Positions 1 to 8,326 of a stretch of DNA of 64,000 bases are shown piece by piece (position 1 is the stretch's first letter; the number at the start of each line of letters is the position of its first letter). The stretch lies in the NCBI RefSeq assembly GCF_051535215.1, contig NZ_JBPPLY010000007.1, forward strand, positions 92,699-156,698, given 5' to 3'. The notes beneath the pieces were generated by a model. That model was not told the DNA's origin. It saw only the letters and a list, made by a program, of their open reading frames with translations, and ran no database searches. The DNA is from Nitrobacter sp051535215. Lineage in GTDB: Bacteria; Pseudomonadota; Alphaproteobacteria; Rhizobiales; Xanthobacteraceae. The position numbers were made by a program, and so were the translations under genes.

Positions 1-1
1 G

Positions 2-112
2 ATCCGGCCGTTCGTCCGTTCGCTGGTCGAGCGGTTCCGCGCCCAGACCCCCGTGCTGTCGCAGGCCGAAATCCATCCGCGCGCCCGGCTCAAAACCGTC
101 GGCAGCATCTGA
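2..112 (+). CDS. flhA: Flagellar export apparatus protein FlhA, C-terminal end (partial)
   Basis: Only the last 36 codons are present; the gene begins before the window. The peptide reads IRPFVRSLVERF at its start and ends EIHPRARLKTVGSI, the conserved C-terminus of FlhA. FlhA is the large inner-membrane gate protein of the flagellar type III secretion system, and its cytoplasmic C-domain receives substrates and chaperones. The nearby fliI and fliJ, which encode the export ATPase and its stalk, support the call. The fragment is short, but this tail is highly characteristic. Confidence 0.85.
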   Translation: MRPFVRSLVERFRAQTPVLSQAEIHPRARLKTVGSI

Positions 113-434
113 CGGCCTTCGAATCGCAGCCGCCGGGGATGCGGCATTTTGGCATCAGACAAGTGATTTAAATCTGACCGGCCAGAAACGCTCGCTCTAC
201 GCGCGATCCAAGGGAGGTTTAACGTTAAAACGCTGAAACAATTGCAAAATCATCAGCTGATCGGCAAGTTTCAGAGCGATTTGATCGCGCGGCTTCACAC
301 CTTTTCACGGCCTTGTGATGGGCTCTTCGGAACGTCGTGGGCGCTTCCTACGTTTTCAGGGCGCGAAACCATGAACCTGTAGACGGACGACCGAGACACA
401 TCTCCAAAGGAAGTTTAACGCCGGGAGGCTTCCA
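113..434. other. Intergenic stretch after flhA
   Basis: No gene is supported here. Two short palindromes are visible, GATTTAAATC at 165-174 and TTAACGTTAA at 219-228. Either could be an operator for the small gene at 435, but no regulator can be named. No T-tailed hairpin follows flhA, so transcription may continue. Confidence 0.4.
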
Positions 435-635
435 ATGAACCACTCGATTTACAGCGCGGATCGGATGACCCACTTGAAGGTCGTGGTTGTCGCGCTCGTC
501 GCAGGAATCGCGGTAGCCGGTTTCGCCATTTCGGCGCGCATGAATGTCGACGACGGCTTTACGCAAACTGCCCGCGTCATCAAGGTTGGAAAGCCGATGG
601 CGATCACAAGCTCTGACGCAATGGTGGTTCGCTGA
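435..635 (+). CDS. Small single-pass membrane protein of unknown function
   Basis: A 66-residue protein that I do not recognise. Residues 14-32 form one hydrophobic segment (VVVVALVAGIAVAGFAI region), followed by a polar tail of about 33 residues. The ATG has a good ribosome site (GGGAGG, 6 nt spacing), and a strong terminator follows at 731, so it looks like a real transcription unit. It lies between flhA and fliJ, but nothing in the protein itself indicates a flagellar role. Confidence 0.6.
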   Translation: MNHSIYSADRMTHLKVVVVALVAGIAVAGFAISARMNVDDGFTQTARVIKVGKPMAITSSDAMVVR

Positions 636-730
636 TGAATTTAAGGAATCACGAGGCTTCTTTACATTGCCCCCCGAAGTCGCCGCGTGAGTCGTAGAGG
701 ACCCCACTCACCCCAAGTGGACTACGATGG

Positions 731-762
731 AAAACGCCCGCCCCCCACGGGCGTTTTCTTTT
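731..762 (+). terminator. Rho-independent terminator
   Basis: AAAACGCCCG at 731-740 pairs perfectly with CGGGCGTTTT at 748-757 around a 7-nt loop, and the 3' side ends in a T-rich tract. It probably ends the transcript of the small gene at 435-635. Confidence 0.85.
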
Positions 763-860
763 GCACCAATGAAACGTCGGCGCAGCGGTCGCCAGTCCAG
801 TTCAGACCGTCCCAGCATCGTCGGCCAGCCCCGTAATGGAGCCCAGGCCTCGTACTAAAC

Positions 861-887
861 AAAACCCGGGTGCGCGACCCGGGTTTT
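861..887 (-). terminator. Terminator of the fliI-fliJ transcript
   Basis: AAAACCCGGG at 861-870 pairs with CCCGGGTTTT at 878-887 around a 7-nt loop. The A and T flanks let it work on both strands; it lies 27 bp past the fliJ stop codon. Confidence 0.8.
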
Positions 888-914
888 GACGTATCTGAAT
901 TTTCGATCTGCGGT

Positions 915-1337
915 TCAGGCGATGGCGGCGTTCATGCGCGCCCGCATCAAACCGATGCTGTCGAGATCGGCCTGCTCGCGCGCGCTCTCTTCCGCGCGTT
1001 CGCGTGCCTGGTCCCGCTCGTCCAGCAGCTCGACCTTCTTTAGCTCCTCGAAGGCTTCCGCAAGATTTATCCTGGCCTCTTCAAGCTGGACGCGCAGTTC
1101 GTCCGCCGAGCGGGTCAGGTTTTCGCGGCGCTGGATCGCCGCCTTGGCATAGGTCGGATAGGCAAAGTGCGCTGGATCGTTGATCCCGGCGCGCTCCTGC
1201 TCGATTTCGATCTCACGCTCCAGATCGACCGACATGCGCTGGAAGTCAGCGATCATGCTCTCGATCTGGGCCACCCTCCGTCGCTTCTCCTCGACCTGGA
1301 ATTTCCTCAGGCGGATCAGCGTTTCACGCGACTTCAT
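915..1337 (-). CDS. fliJ: Flagellar export protein FliJ
   Basis: A 140-residue, highly charged, almost wholly helical coiled-coil protein, the usual FliJ size. FliJ is the stalk of the FliI ATPase ring and recycles export chaperones in the cytoplasm. The start is taken at MKSRETLIRLRKFQ, which matches the family N-terminus and has GGAGGAG upstream; a longer reading to 1421 adds a Cys/Arg-rich leader with no family resemblance. It lies 105 bp downstream of fliI on the same strand, probably in one transcript that ends at the 861-887 terminator. Confidence 0.85.
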   Translation of the reverse strand: MKSRETLIRLRKFQVEEKRRRVAQIESMIADFQRMSVDLEREIEIEQERAGINDPAHFAYPTYAKAAIQRRENLTRSADELRVQLEEARINLAEAFEELKKVELLDERDQARERAEESAREQADLDSIGLMRARMNAAIA

Positions 1338-1442
1338 CGACTCGTACTCCTCCAGAAGTCCCCATCCGAGCAGGACACACTGGCACCGCTTGCGGCCTCG
1401 CCGGCACCCCTCTGATAACAAGCAGATGATGACCCGACAAAG

Positions 1443-2768
1443 TTAGCTTTCCGTTTCCAAGGTCTTAAGGATTTGCTGCAACCGCCGGTAGCCGTCCTCG
1501 ATGCTGGTCACCTCGTCCTTGGCCTGGCGCAGGAAATCTTCCAGGACAGGATTGAGCCGGATCGCCTCGTCGACCTCCGCGTTGGAGCCCGCCCGGTAGG
1601 CGCCGAGGCGGATCAGTTCCTCCATGTCGGAATAGGTGGCCATCACCTGCCGCCCGCGCGTGATCACCGGCAGGAAGGCCGGATCGGCGGATTTCGGCAT
1701 GGTGCGCGACACCGACTTCAGAACGTTGATCGCGGGATAGCGACCGCGCTCGGCGATCGAGCGCTCCATCACGATATGGCCGTCCAGAATGCCGCGCACG
1801 GCGTCGGCCACCGGTTCGTTGTGGTCGTCGCCATCCACCAGCACCGTGAAAATGCCGGTGATGGTCCCCTTGTCGGCGCCGGGGCCGGCGCGTTCCAGGA
1901 GTTTGGGTAGTTCGGTGAATACAGTCGGCGTGTAGCCTTTCGTGGTCGGCGGCTCGCCGGTCGACAATCCGATTTCGCGCTGCGCCATTGCAAAACGCGT
2001 CACCGAATCCATCATGCACATGACGTCCTTGCCCTCGTCGCGGAAATATTCCGCGATGGCGAGCGTCAGATAGGCGGCCTGCCGCCGCATCAAAGCGGGC
2101 TCGTCGGAAGTCGCGACCACGACCACGGATCGCGCAAGTCCTTCCTCGCCCAGGTCGTCCTGCAGGAATTCCTGCACCTCGCGGCCGCGTTCGCCGACCA
2201 GTCCGATCACCGAGACGTCGGCGTCCGCGTTGCGCGCCAGCATCGACAGCAGCACCGATTTGCCCACGCCGGAGCCGGCGAAGATGCCGAGCCGCTGGCC
2301 GCGGCAGCAGGTCAAGAACGTGTTCAGCGCGCGCACCCCGAGATCGAGCGGCTTGCCCACTCGCATGCGCGAATGCGCCGGCGGCGGCGAATTGCGGAAC
2401 GGCACCGGCACCGGCCCCTGTGACAACGCTCCCTTGCCGTCGATCGGCTCGCCCATGGCGTTGAGAACACGGCCGAGCCACGCGGCCGAAGGACGCACCT
2501 GACTGGAGGCATTCGCGATCACGGCGCGACAGCCGCGCCGCACCCCGTCGAGGCCGGCGAAAGGCATCACCACGGCATTGTCGCCGCTGAAGCCGACCAC
2601 CTCCGCCGGGATGACGCGGTCGCCGCCCGTCTCAATCACAATGCGCGCCCCGACCGACATCGCGTGGATGGGGCCTGCAATCTCCACCATGAGCCCGCGC
2701 ACGCCGACCACGCGGCCATAAGTATTGACGCGCTCGATATCGCCGAGTTGCTCGGCGAGGCCCTTCAT
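1443..2768 (-). CDS. fliI: Flagellum-specific ATP synthase FliI
   Basis: A 441-residue ATPase of the F1-beta/type III secretion family. FliI hydrolyses ATP at the base of the flagellar export gate to help unfold and load substrates. The Walker A motif GSGVGKS is at about 165-171, followed by the VIGLVGERGREV block, and Walker B (VMCMMDSVTRFA) and the SLTGEPP-like segment (GLSTGEPPTTKGYTP) follow. The protein is full length. It is divergent from ctrA, and a near-consensus CtrA box lies 40-54 bp before the start codon, in keeping with CtrA control of flagellar genes in alphaproteobacteria. Confidence 0.95.
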   Translation of the reverse strand: MKGLAEQLGDIERVNTYGRVVGVRGLMVEIAGPIHAMSVGARIVIETGGDRVIPAEVVGFSGDNAVVMPFAGLDGVRRGCRAVIANASSQVRPSAAWLGRVLNAMGEPIDGKGALSQGPVPVPFRNSPPPAHSRMRVGKPLDLGVRALNTFLTCCRGQRLGIFAGSGVGKSVLLSMLARNADADVSVIGLVGERGREVQEFLQDDLGEEGLARSVVVVATSDEPALMRRQAAYLTLAIAEYFRDEGKDVMCMMDSVTRFAMAQREIGLSTGEPPTTKGYTPTVFTELPKLLERAGPGADKGTITGIFTVLVDGDDHNEPVADAVRGILDGHIVMERSIAERGRYPAINVLKSVSRTMPKSADPAFLPVITRGRQVMATYSDMEELIRLGAYRAGSNAEVDEAIRLNPVLEDFLRQAKDEVTSIEDGYRRLQQILKTLETES

Positions 2769-2807
2769 CGCGAAAACCTTAAGTTTCCGCGCCGTAGCAG
2801 ACCCCCT

Positions 2808-2822
2808 TTAACCTCGTGTTTA
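2808..2822. promoter_or_regulatory. Near-consensus CtrA box between fliI and ctrA
   Basis: TTAA, seven bases, then TTTA: one mismatch from the CtrA consensus TTAA-N7-TTAA. It sits 40 bp upstream of the fliI start codon and 315 bp upstream of ctrA. Binding is inferred from the motif only. Confidence 0.5.
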
Positions 2823-3136
2823 CCCGCATCGTTAATCATTGCGTCACTGTCTTTGGTGACTGAGCGCGCCTGCCTTCAGGATGAAGGTGAGTCGCGGGAG
2901 TCGGTTAAGTCTGGCTTTTAATGTGGAACCTGAGCGCAAGCGGATAGGAAAAGCTGCTTCTATGCAACATCTTAGGGCGATTCGATGAAAATTGCACCGT
3001 TTGATCTTGCACAACAGAATCAGTTTTTGTTAACCATACGCGGTCAGGATCCGAATCAGTTGCTTAAAGGCGTTTCCAGTGCCGCAAGTATTGCGGCCGG
3101 CCTGACGCCCGGCGCGGCGACGATTAGGGGACTGGC
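2823..3136 (+). promoter_or_regulatory. ctrA promoter region with five GANTC sites
   Basis: This gene-free stretch before ctrA holds GANTC (CcrM methylation) sites starting at 2889, 2898, 2979, 3018 and 3054, and a TTAACCAT CtrA half-site at 3031-3038. In Caulobacter, ctrA transcription is timed by the methylation state of a GANTC site in its P1 promoter together with GcrA, and by CtrA itself. The site cluster makes the same logic likely here; exact promoters cannot be placed by eye. Confidence 0.6.
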
Positions 3137-3838
3137 ATGCGCGTTTTGCTGATTGAGGATGATAGCGCCGTCGCGCAGTCGATTGAGCTGATGCTCAAAT
3201 CCGAGAGTTTCAACGTCTATACGACGGATCTCGGCGAAGAAGGCGTCGATCTCGGCAAACTATACGACTACGACATTATCCTTCTCGACCTGAACCTGCC
3301 CGACATGTCCGGTTATGACGTGCTCAAGCAGCTTCGCGTCTCCAAGATCAAGACACCCATTCTGATCCTCTCCGGCCTCGCCGGCATCGAGGACAAGGTC
3401 AAGGGTCTCGGCGTCGGCGCTGACGACTACATGACGAAGCCCTTCCACAAGGATGAACTGGTCGCCCGCATTCATGCGATCGTGCGCCGTTCCAAAGGGC
3501 ATGCCCAGTCGGTGATCCAGACCGGCGATCTCGTGGTCAATCTCGACACCAAGACGGTGGAAGTCGGCGGTCAGCGCGTCCACCTCACGGGCAAGGAATA
3601 CCAGATGCTCGAGCTGCTCAGCTTGCGCAAGGGCACCACGCTGACCAAGGAAATGTTCCTCAACCACCTCTATGGCGGCATGGACGAGCCGGAGTTGAAG
3701 ATCATCGACGTCTTCATCTGCAAGCTGCGCAAGAAGCTCGCCAACGCTTCGGAAGGACGCAACTTCATCGAGACCGTTTGGGGCCGCGGCTACGTCTTGC
3801 GCGAACCGCATGAGGACGACGTCCGCATCCCGGCCTGA
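3137..3838 (+). CDS. ctrA: Cell-cycle master response regulator CtrA
   Basis: A 233-residue OmpR-type response regulator. The receiver domain starts MRVLLIEDDSA, has phospho-acceptor Asp51 (LLDLNLPDMSGYDV) and keeps the switch Lys in DDYMTKPF; the C-terminal winged helix includes KEYQMLELLSLRKG and FICKLRKKL. The near-identity of these blocks to known CtrA proteins makes the name secure. Phosphorylated by the CckA-ChpT relay, CtrA activates flagellar, chemotaxis and ccrM genes and in some species blocks replication. The tail ends in Ala (DVRIPA), compatible with regulated ClpXP proteolysis. The phosphodonor gene chpT is 8.4 kb away. Confidence 0.97.
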   Translation: MRVLLIEDDSAVAQSIELMLKSESFNVYTTDLGEEGVDLGKLYDYDIILLDLNLPDMSGYDVLKQLRVSKIKTPILILSGLAGIEDKVKGLGVGADDYMTKPFHKDELVARIHAIVRRSKGHAQSVIQTGDLVVNLDTKTVEVGGQRVHLTGKEYQMLELLSLRKGTTLTKEMFLNHLYGGMDEPELKIIDVFICKLRKKLANASEGRNFIETVWGRGYVLREPHEDDVRIPA

Positions 3839-3865
3839 CCTATTTCACCGTTCCTCCCAGACTGG

Positions 3866-3895
3866 ACCCCGCCGCGTTTGGCGGGGTTTTTGTTT
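3866..3895 (+). terminator. ctrA terminator
   Basis: CCCCGCC at 3867-3873 pairs with GGCGGGG at 3880-3886, followed by TTTTTGTTT. It lies 28 bp after the ctrA stop codon. Confidence 0.85.
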
Positions 3896-4120
3896 GTGGA
3901 TCGGTACCGGCCTGTTGTCGTGAGATCACATTGGAATGTCGCGTTTCTCACCTCTCCACGCCGGGGGAGAAAACCGACGAAGCACAGACGATTGGTGAGG
4001 GATGTTCAATATTAAGTCCGTACCCTGCCGGGCGTCTGGCTGCATGAACCCGTCGCCGGGTTACCTCGACTGACACCGCAGGACTGATGATCCGGGCTGA
4101 GGGTATCCACGGGGGCTGAC

Positions 4121-4525
4121 ATGATCCTGCAATCGCTGGCCGGGCTGCCGGCATTCCTGCTCTATTTCTGCACGGGGCTGATCGCGGTCCTGCTGTATCT
4201 GTTCGTCTATACGCGCGTCACGCCGCATGACGAATTCAAGCTGATCTGCGACAACAATCCTGCCGCCGCGATCGCGCTCGGGCTCAGCCTGATCGGCTTC
4301 GTCATTCCGGTGGTCAGCGCCATCATGCACACCGTCAACGTGATCGACTGCCTGATCTGGAGTATGATCGCGCTGATCGTGCAGATCGCCGTCTACTACA
4401 TCGTGAAAATTCCGGTGCCCAACCTGTCGGGCCGAATCGCCGCCGGCGAACTCGCGCCGTCGATCTGGCTGGGCCTGTCGTCGATCGCCGCAGGCGCGGT
4501 CAACGCGGCATCGATGGTCTATTGA
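4121..4525 (+). CDS. DUF350 inner-membrane protein (YjfL/UPF0719 family)
   Basis: A 134-residue hydrophobic protein with about four membrane segments (roughly 8-28, 48-68, 77-97 and 112-132). Its composition and length match the DUF350 family. It is the first gene of a tight three-gene set with a DUF1190-like protein (next ATG 2 bp after this stop) and an ATP-grasp glutathionylspermidine-synthase-like ligase. E. coli has a matching set (yjfL-yjfM-yjfC). The family's function is not established; a membrane anchor for the other two proteins is plausible but inferred. Confidence 0.8.
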   Translation: MILQSLAGLPAFLLYFCTGLIAVLLYLFVYTRVTPHDEFKLICDNNPAAAIALGLSLIGFVIPVVSAIMHTVNVIDCLIWSMIALIVQIAVYYIVKIPVPNLSGRIAAGELAPSIWLGLSSIAAGAVNAASMVY

Positions 4526-4527
4526 CC

Positions 4528-4926
4528 ATGGCAAGGCCTCCCGCCGAACCGTTCGGGAAACGGCGTCTGCCGCCGCTTGAACCCTCATCGCCTCCGCCAA
4601 AACGCTCCGGGCGCGTCGCGCTGCTGGTGATGGGCACGCTCGCTGTCGGCGGAGGCGCCTATGCGCTGATGCCGCACGACAATTGCGAATCCAACCGCCC
4701 CGGCGTCGCGGCGTCCGCAACGCCTGGTCAGGCCGCCACCGCCTGCAATTCAGGTTCATCGAGCAGCGGACACGGTAGCGGCTGGTCGTCGCGATCAGGC
4801 TATTACGGCGGCGATTCCTCCTCCAGCCATTCCTCATCGTCATCCGAAACCGGCAGCGGACCGATCACACGCGGAGGCTTCGGCGGCTTCGCCCATGCGA
4901 TTTCGTCTCATTTCTCCGGCGGCTGA
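4528..4926 (+). CDS. DUF1190-like membrane-anchored Ser/Gly-rich protein ending in Gly-Gly
   Basis: A 132-residue protein: a proline-rich basic N-terminus, one membrane segment at about 30-47, then a Ser/Gly/His-rich low-complexity region, the block TRGGFGGF near the end, and a final SGG. The TRGGFG block and GG tail resemble E. coli YgiB/YjfM (DUF1190), as I recall those sequences. The ATG at 4528 is preferred over the TTG at 4522, which would overlap the upstream stop. It sits between DUF350 and an ATP-grasp ligase. Its role is unknown; see the findings for the idea that it is the ligase's substrate. Confidence 0.65.
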   Translation: MARPPAEPFGKRRLPPLEPSSPPPKRSGRVALLVMGTLAVGGGAYALMPHDNCESNRPGVAASATPGQAATACNSGSSSSGHGSGWSSRSGYYGGDSSSSHSSSSSETGSGPITRGGFGGFAHAISSHFSGG

Positions 4927-4953
4927 TCCACCTTCCGGATTGCGAGCTTCGAT

Positions 4954-6111
4954 ATGCAACGCATCGCCTGCCCCGAACGCGACGACTGGCAGACCACGGC
5001 CGAGAACGCGGGCTTCGCGTTTCATACGCTCGATGGCGAGCGTTACTGGGACGAGCGCGCCTATTACGCGTTCACGCTCGAGGAAATCGAACAAAGGATC
5101 GAGGCGCCGACCGGCGAAATCCATTCCATGTGCCTCGAACTGGTCAGGCGGGCGATGAATGACGAGAGCGTGCTGCGCCGCCTCAGGATTCCGCAGGCCT
5201 GCTGGCCGATCCTCACCGATAGCTGGCGGCGCGGCGACGCCACCCTCTACGGCCGCTTCGACTTCTGCTTCAGCGGTCAGGGCCCGGCGAAACTGCTCGA
5301 ATACAATGCCGACACGCCTACCTCGCTGTTCGAAACCGCGGTGTTTCAATGGACCTGGCTCGAACAGGCGATGGAGCGCCAGATCATCCCGAACGGAGCC
5401 GATCAGTTCAACTCCATCCATGACAGACTGATCGCGCGATGGCGGGGGATCGCACCGAACGGCCATCTGCACCTGACCGGGCTGTACGAGAACCCTGAGG
5501 ATGCGGTGACGCTGAACTATCTCGAGGACACCGCCCGGCAGGCCGGCCTGCAGACGACGTCGCTGGAGATCGAAAGTATCGGCGTCGACGGTACCAGCCA
5601 ATTCGTCGATCTCGACGATCGCCGCATTGAGCTTGCGTTCAAACTCTACCCCTGGGAATGGATGCTGCGCGACAGCTTCGGCTCGCGGATTCGGACCGCA
5701 TCGACGCGCTGGATCGAGCCGCCCTGGAAGGTCGTGCTCTCCAACAAGGGAATTCTGCCGCTATTGTGGGAGATGTTTCCCAATCACCCCAACCTGCTGC
5801 CCGCCTATTTCGAAGACGACGCCGCGGCGAGCAGGCTCGGCAGTTCTTATGTGCGCAAGCCGATCTATTCACGTGAAGGCGCCAACGTCGAACTGGTCTG
5901 CGATGGAACGGCGCTGGACCGGCAAGGCGGGCCCTATGGCAGCGAGGGGGTCGTGCGGCAAGCCTGCGCGCTGCTCCCAAGCTTCGAAGGCATGTATCCG
6001 GTCATCGGAAGCTGGATCGTCGGCGATCAGGCATGCGGGCTATCGATCCGCGAGGACGCGAACCCTATCACAGGCAACACGTCGCGCTTTCTGCCGCACG
6101 CGATCCTGTGA
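4954..6111 (+). CDS. Glutathionylspermidine synthase-like ATP-grasp ligase (YgiC/YjfC type)
   Basis: A 385-residue protein matching the synthetase domain of glutathionylspermidine synthase, without the N-terminal amidase domain of the bifunctional E. coli enzyme. Seen: RFDFCFSGQGPAKLLEYNADTPTSL at about 101-125 (the family EYNAD-P motif), VVLSNKGILPLLWEMFPNHPNLLPAYF, and SYVRKPIYSREGANV near the ATP site. The family joins the glycine carboxylate of glutathione to an amine using ATP. For the stand-alone E. coli paralogs the true substrate is, to my knowledge, unproven, so only the ligase class should be assumed. Last gene of the DUF350/DUF1190 operon. Confidence 0.85.
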   Translation: MQRIACPERDDWQTTAENAGFAFHTLDGERYWDERAYYAFTLEEIEQRIEAPTGEIHSMCLELVRRAMNDESVLRRLRIPQACWPILTDSWRRGDATLYGRFDFCFSGQGPAKLLEYNADTPTSLFETAVFQWTWLEQAMERQIIPNGADQFNSIHDRLIARWRGIAPNGHLHLTGLYENPEDAVTLNYLEDTARQAGLQTTSLEIESIGVDGTSQFVDLDDRRIELAFKLYPWEWMLRDSFGSRIRTASTRWIEPPWKVVLSNKGILPLLWEMFPNHPNLLPAYFEDDAAASRLGSSYVRKPIYSREGANVELVCDGTALDRQGGPYGSEGVVRQACALLPSFEGMYPVIGSWIVGDQACGLSIREDANPITGNTSRFLPHAIL

Positions 6112-6245
6112 GGCGCGCGGCGCGCCGTCACTCCTGACGCAAAGGCGGCGAAGGCCTTGCGTTCCAAGCGATCCGGAAATCCCGACATGCAATCCGTCCC
6201 GCCCGCTCGCAGGCGAGCGCCCGGAGGCGGGAATGTTGGCAGGCC

Positions 6246-7112
6246 CTATGCGCGGGCTGCGGACCTGGCCGACAGCATGCCCGGAACCAGCGACGGCGCG
6301 CTGACGTGATTGGGCCGATAGAGACCGCGTTTGTCCGGATGAGGCTTGAACGCGTCGGTCAACCCGACCACGGTTTCCGCGGCGCCGAGCGCGAGAAAAC
6401 CGTCGCTCTCCATCCGCTTCGCAAGCCGCTGGAAAATGCTGACCTTGGTTTCCTGATCGAAATAGATCAGCACGTTGCGGCAGAAGATCACATCGAACGT
6501 GCCGAGGTGGGAAAAATCCTGCAGCAGGTTGAGCTGACGGTGCTGGACCATCGCGCGAATGTCGGCGTTGATCTGCCAGAGTTCGCCGACCTGCTTGAAA
6601 TACTTGATGAGCAACTGAATGGGCAGCCCGCGCTGCACCTCGAACTGACTGTAGAGGCCGGCTCGCGACTTTTCGAGCACCTCGTTCGACAGATCGGTGG
6701 CGACGATCTCGGTGCGCCATCCGGCCAACGCCGGACCGTATTCCTTGAGGCACATCGCGATGGAATAAGGCTCCTGTCCGGTCGAACCGGCGGCGCACCA
6801 GATCCGCAGACTGCGGCGAGCCGCACGGGCCTGTGCCAGCGCCGGGAGCACAGTATCCCGCAGATGTTCGAACGGGGTCTTGTCGCGAAAGAAGAAGGTT
6901 TCGTTGGTGGTCATCGCCTCGACGACCTCAACGATCAGCGCTCCCGCGCCGTTCTTCATCTTCTGCACAAGGTCGCTGATGCCTGAAAGGCCGGCCTTTC
7001 GCGCAAGCGGCGTCAGGCGGCTCTCGACCAGATATTGCTTGTCGGGGGCGAGATCGAGTCCCGACTGGTCCTTCAGGAACTTGCGCAGATACTCATAATC
7101 AAGCGGTGTCAC
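6246..7112 (-). CDS. cheR: Chemotaxis methyltransferase CheR
   Basis: A 288-residue CheR. It methylates glutamates of chemoreceptors with S-adenosylmethionine. An N-terminal helical domain (about 5-75) precedes the methyltransferase domain with WCAAGSTGQEPYSIAM (SAM site) and FDVIFCRNVLIYFD. The start is taken as the GTG that overlaps the cheB stop codon (GTGA), giving the expected N-terminus TPLDYEYLRKFLKD; a longer reading adds an unrelated basic leader. It is the last gene of the cheAWYBR operon, and the overlap suggests translational coupling. Confidence 0.93.
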   Translation of the reverse strand: MTPLDYEYLRKFLKDQSGLDLAPDKQYLVESRLTPLARKAGLSGISDLVQKMKNGAGALIVEVVEAMTTNETFFFRDKTPFEHLRDTVLPALAQARAARRSLRIWCAAGSTGQEPYSIAMCLKEYGPALAGWRTEIVATDLSNEVLEKSRAGLYSQFEVQRGLPIQLLIKYFKQVGELWQINADIRAMVQHRQLNLLQDFSHLGTFDVIFCRNVLIYFDQETKVSIFQRLAKRMESDGFLALGAAETVVGLTDAFKPHPDKRGLYRPNHVSAPSLVPGMLSARSAARA

Positions 7113-8257
7113 GAATGGCCTCCCGCAAACAACCGAACGAGTTTCGGTGCAATTTGTTGAAGCGGCAAAACGGCCGCGCAAATTCCTGCCTGGGCGGCGG
7201 CGCCCGGCATTCCCCACACCACGCTGGTCGCTTCGTCCTGCGCGATGACACTTCCTCCCGCGGCGACGATCTGCTTGCCTCCGCGCATGCCGTCCGATCC
7301 CATCCCCGTCAGGATGACGGCCAGAATTCCCCCCTGCCAGATGTCGATCGCAGACGTGAACAGCGGATCGACGGCCGGTTTGCAGAAGTTCACCGGCGGA
7401 CCGTCGTCGAGCGCGATGGCCCCGCCTATGCCCTTTCGCACCACCCGCATGTGGCGACCACCCGGCGCAATATAGATTCGTCCGGGCTTCACGGCCTCCT
7501 CGTGCACGCCCTCCTGCACCGGACGTCCGGCAACCCGCGCCAGATGTTCTGCGAGAATGGTCGTGAAGGTCGGTGGCATGTGCTGCGTGATCAGCACCGG
7601 AACGGTGTCGATCACAGGCGCTATTCCGGCTACCAGCGTCATCAGCGCCTGCGGCCCGCCCGTGGACGAACCAATCAGCAGCACGCGCGGGTGCAGCGGA
7701 CCGAAGGGCCGCAGGAGCGGTGCGGGTTGCGCCGGCGCAGGAGTGGCCTGAGCGAGAGTCGGTTCGTGCGGCGCCAGCGGTGGCGCGGCGACCGCCGGAC
7801 GACGGCGCTTTGCCGTGAGGTTCCGAATCTTCTGGATCAGGTCGTGCTTGAAGATATCGGCCGCCGCAATCTCGCGGGTGCTCTCCGGCTTTGGAATGTA
7901 ATCCGCCGCGCCGAGCGACATGGCCTTGAAACTGATCTCCGCGTTGCGACGGGTAAGCGTCGAGGCCATGATGATGATGAGATCGGGTTTCTTGGCCAGC
8001 AGTTGCGGCAACGCGGAGATGCCGTCGAGACCTGGCATTTCAATGTCGAGGACGACAACATCGGGATTGGCGCGCTCGACCTGGCTGACCGCATCGAGCC
8101 CGGTGCGCAGCGAAGCCGCGACCATCATGTCAGGCTCAGCCTCGATCCAACGGGAAATCAGCCCGCGAATGACGACCGAGTCGTCGACCACCATGACGCG
8201 CAGCGGCTCATGCCGTCCCGAATCCAAAGCCGCCGGACTTGCCAAAGCAGTACTCAT
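7109..8257 (-). CDS. cheB: Chemotaxis methylesterase/deamidase CheB
   Basis: A 382-residue CheB: an N-terminal receiver domain with Asp71 (VVVLDIEMPG), a proline/alanine-rich linker at about 155-190, and a C-terminal methylesterase domain with the catalytic Ser-His-Asp set in GSSTGGPQ, ITQHMPP and LTGMGSDGM. It removes receptor methyl groups when phosphorylated by CheA, opposing CheR. It overlaps cheR by 4 bp and lies 69 bp downstream of cheY. Confidence 0.95.
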   Translation of the reverse strand: MSTALASPAALDSGRHEPLRVMVVDDSVVIRGLISRWIEAEPDMMVAASLRTGLDAVSQVERANPDVVVLDIEMPGLDGISALPQLLAKKPDLIIIMASTLTRRNAEISFKAMSLGAADYIPKPESTREIAAADIFKHDLIQKIRNLTAKRRRPAVAAPPLAPHEPTLAQATPAPAQPAPLLRPFGPLHPRVLLIGSSTGGPQALMTLVAGIAPVIDTVPVLITQHMPPTFTTILAEHLARVAGRPVQEGVHEEAVKPGRIYIAPGGRHMRVVRKGIGGAIALDDGPPVNFCKPAVDPLFTSAIDIWQGGILAVILTGMGSDGMRGGKQIVAAGGSVIAQDEATSVVWGMPGAAAQAGICAAVLPLQQIAPKLVRLFAGGHS

Positions 8258-8326
8258 GACCCACCAGACGCAACCACGAACAAAGACGATTTATGCGCCG
8301 GGCGATCCGGTACGGCGCGGCTAATT

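Noticed and set aside
6170..6240. GC-rich hairpin between the GspS-like gene and cheR
   Set aside because: CGCTCGC/GCGAGCG arms exist but there is no T tract on either strand; not supportable as a terminator.
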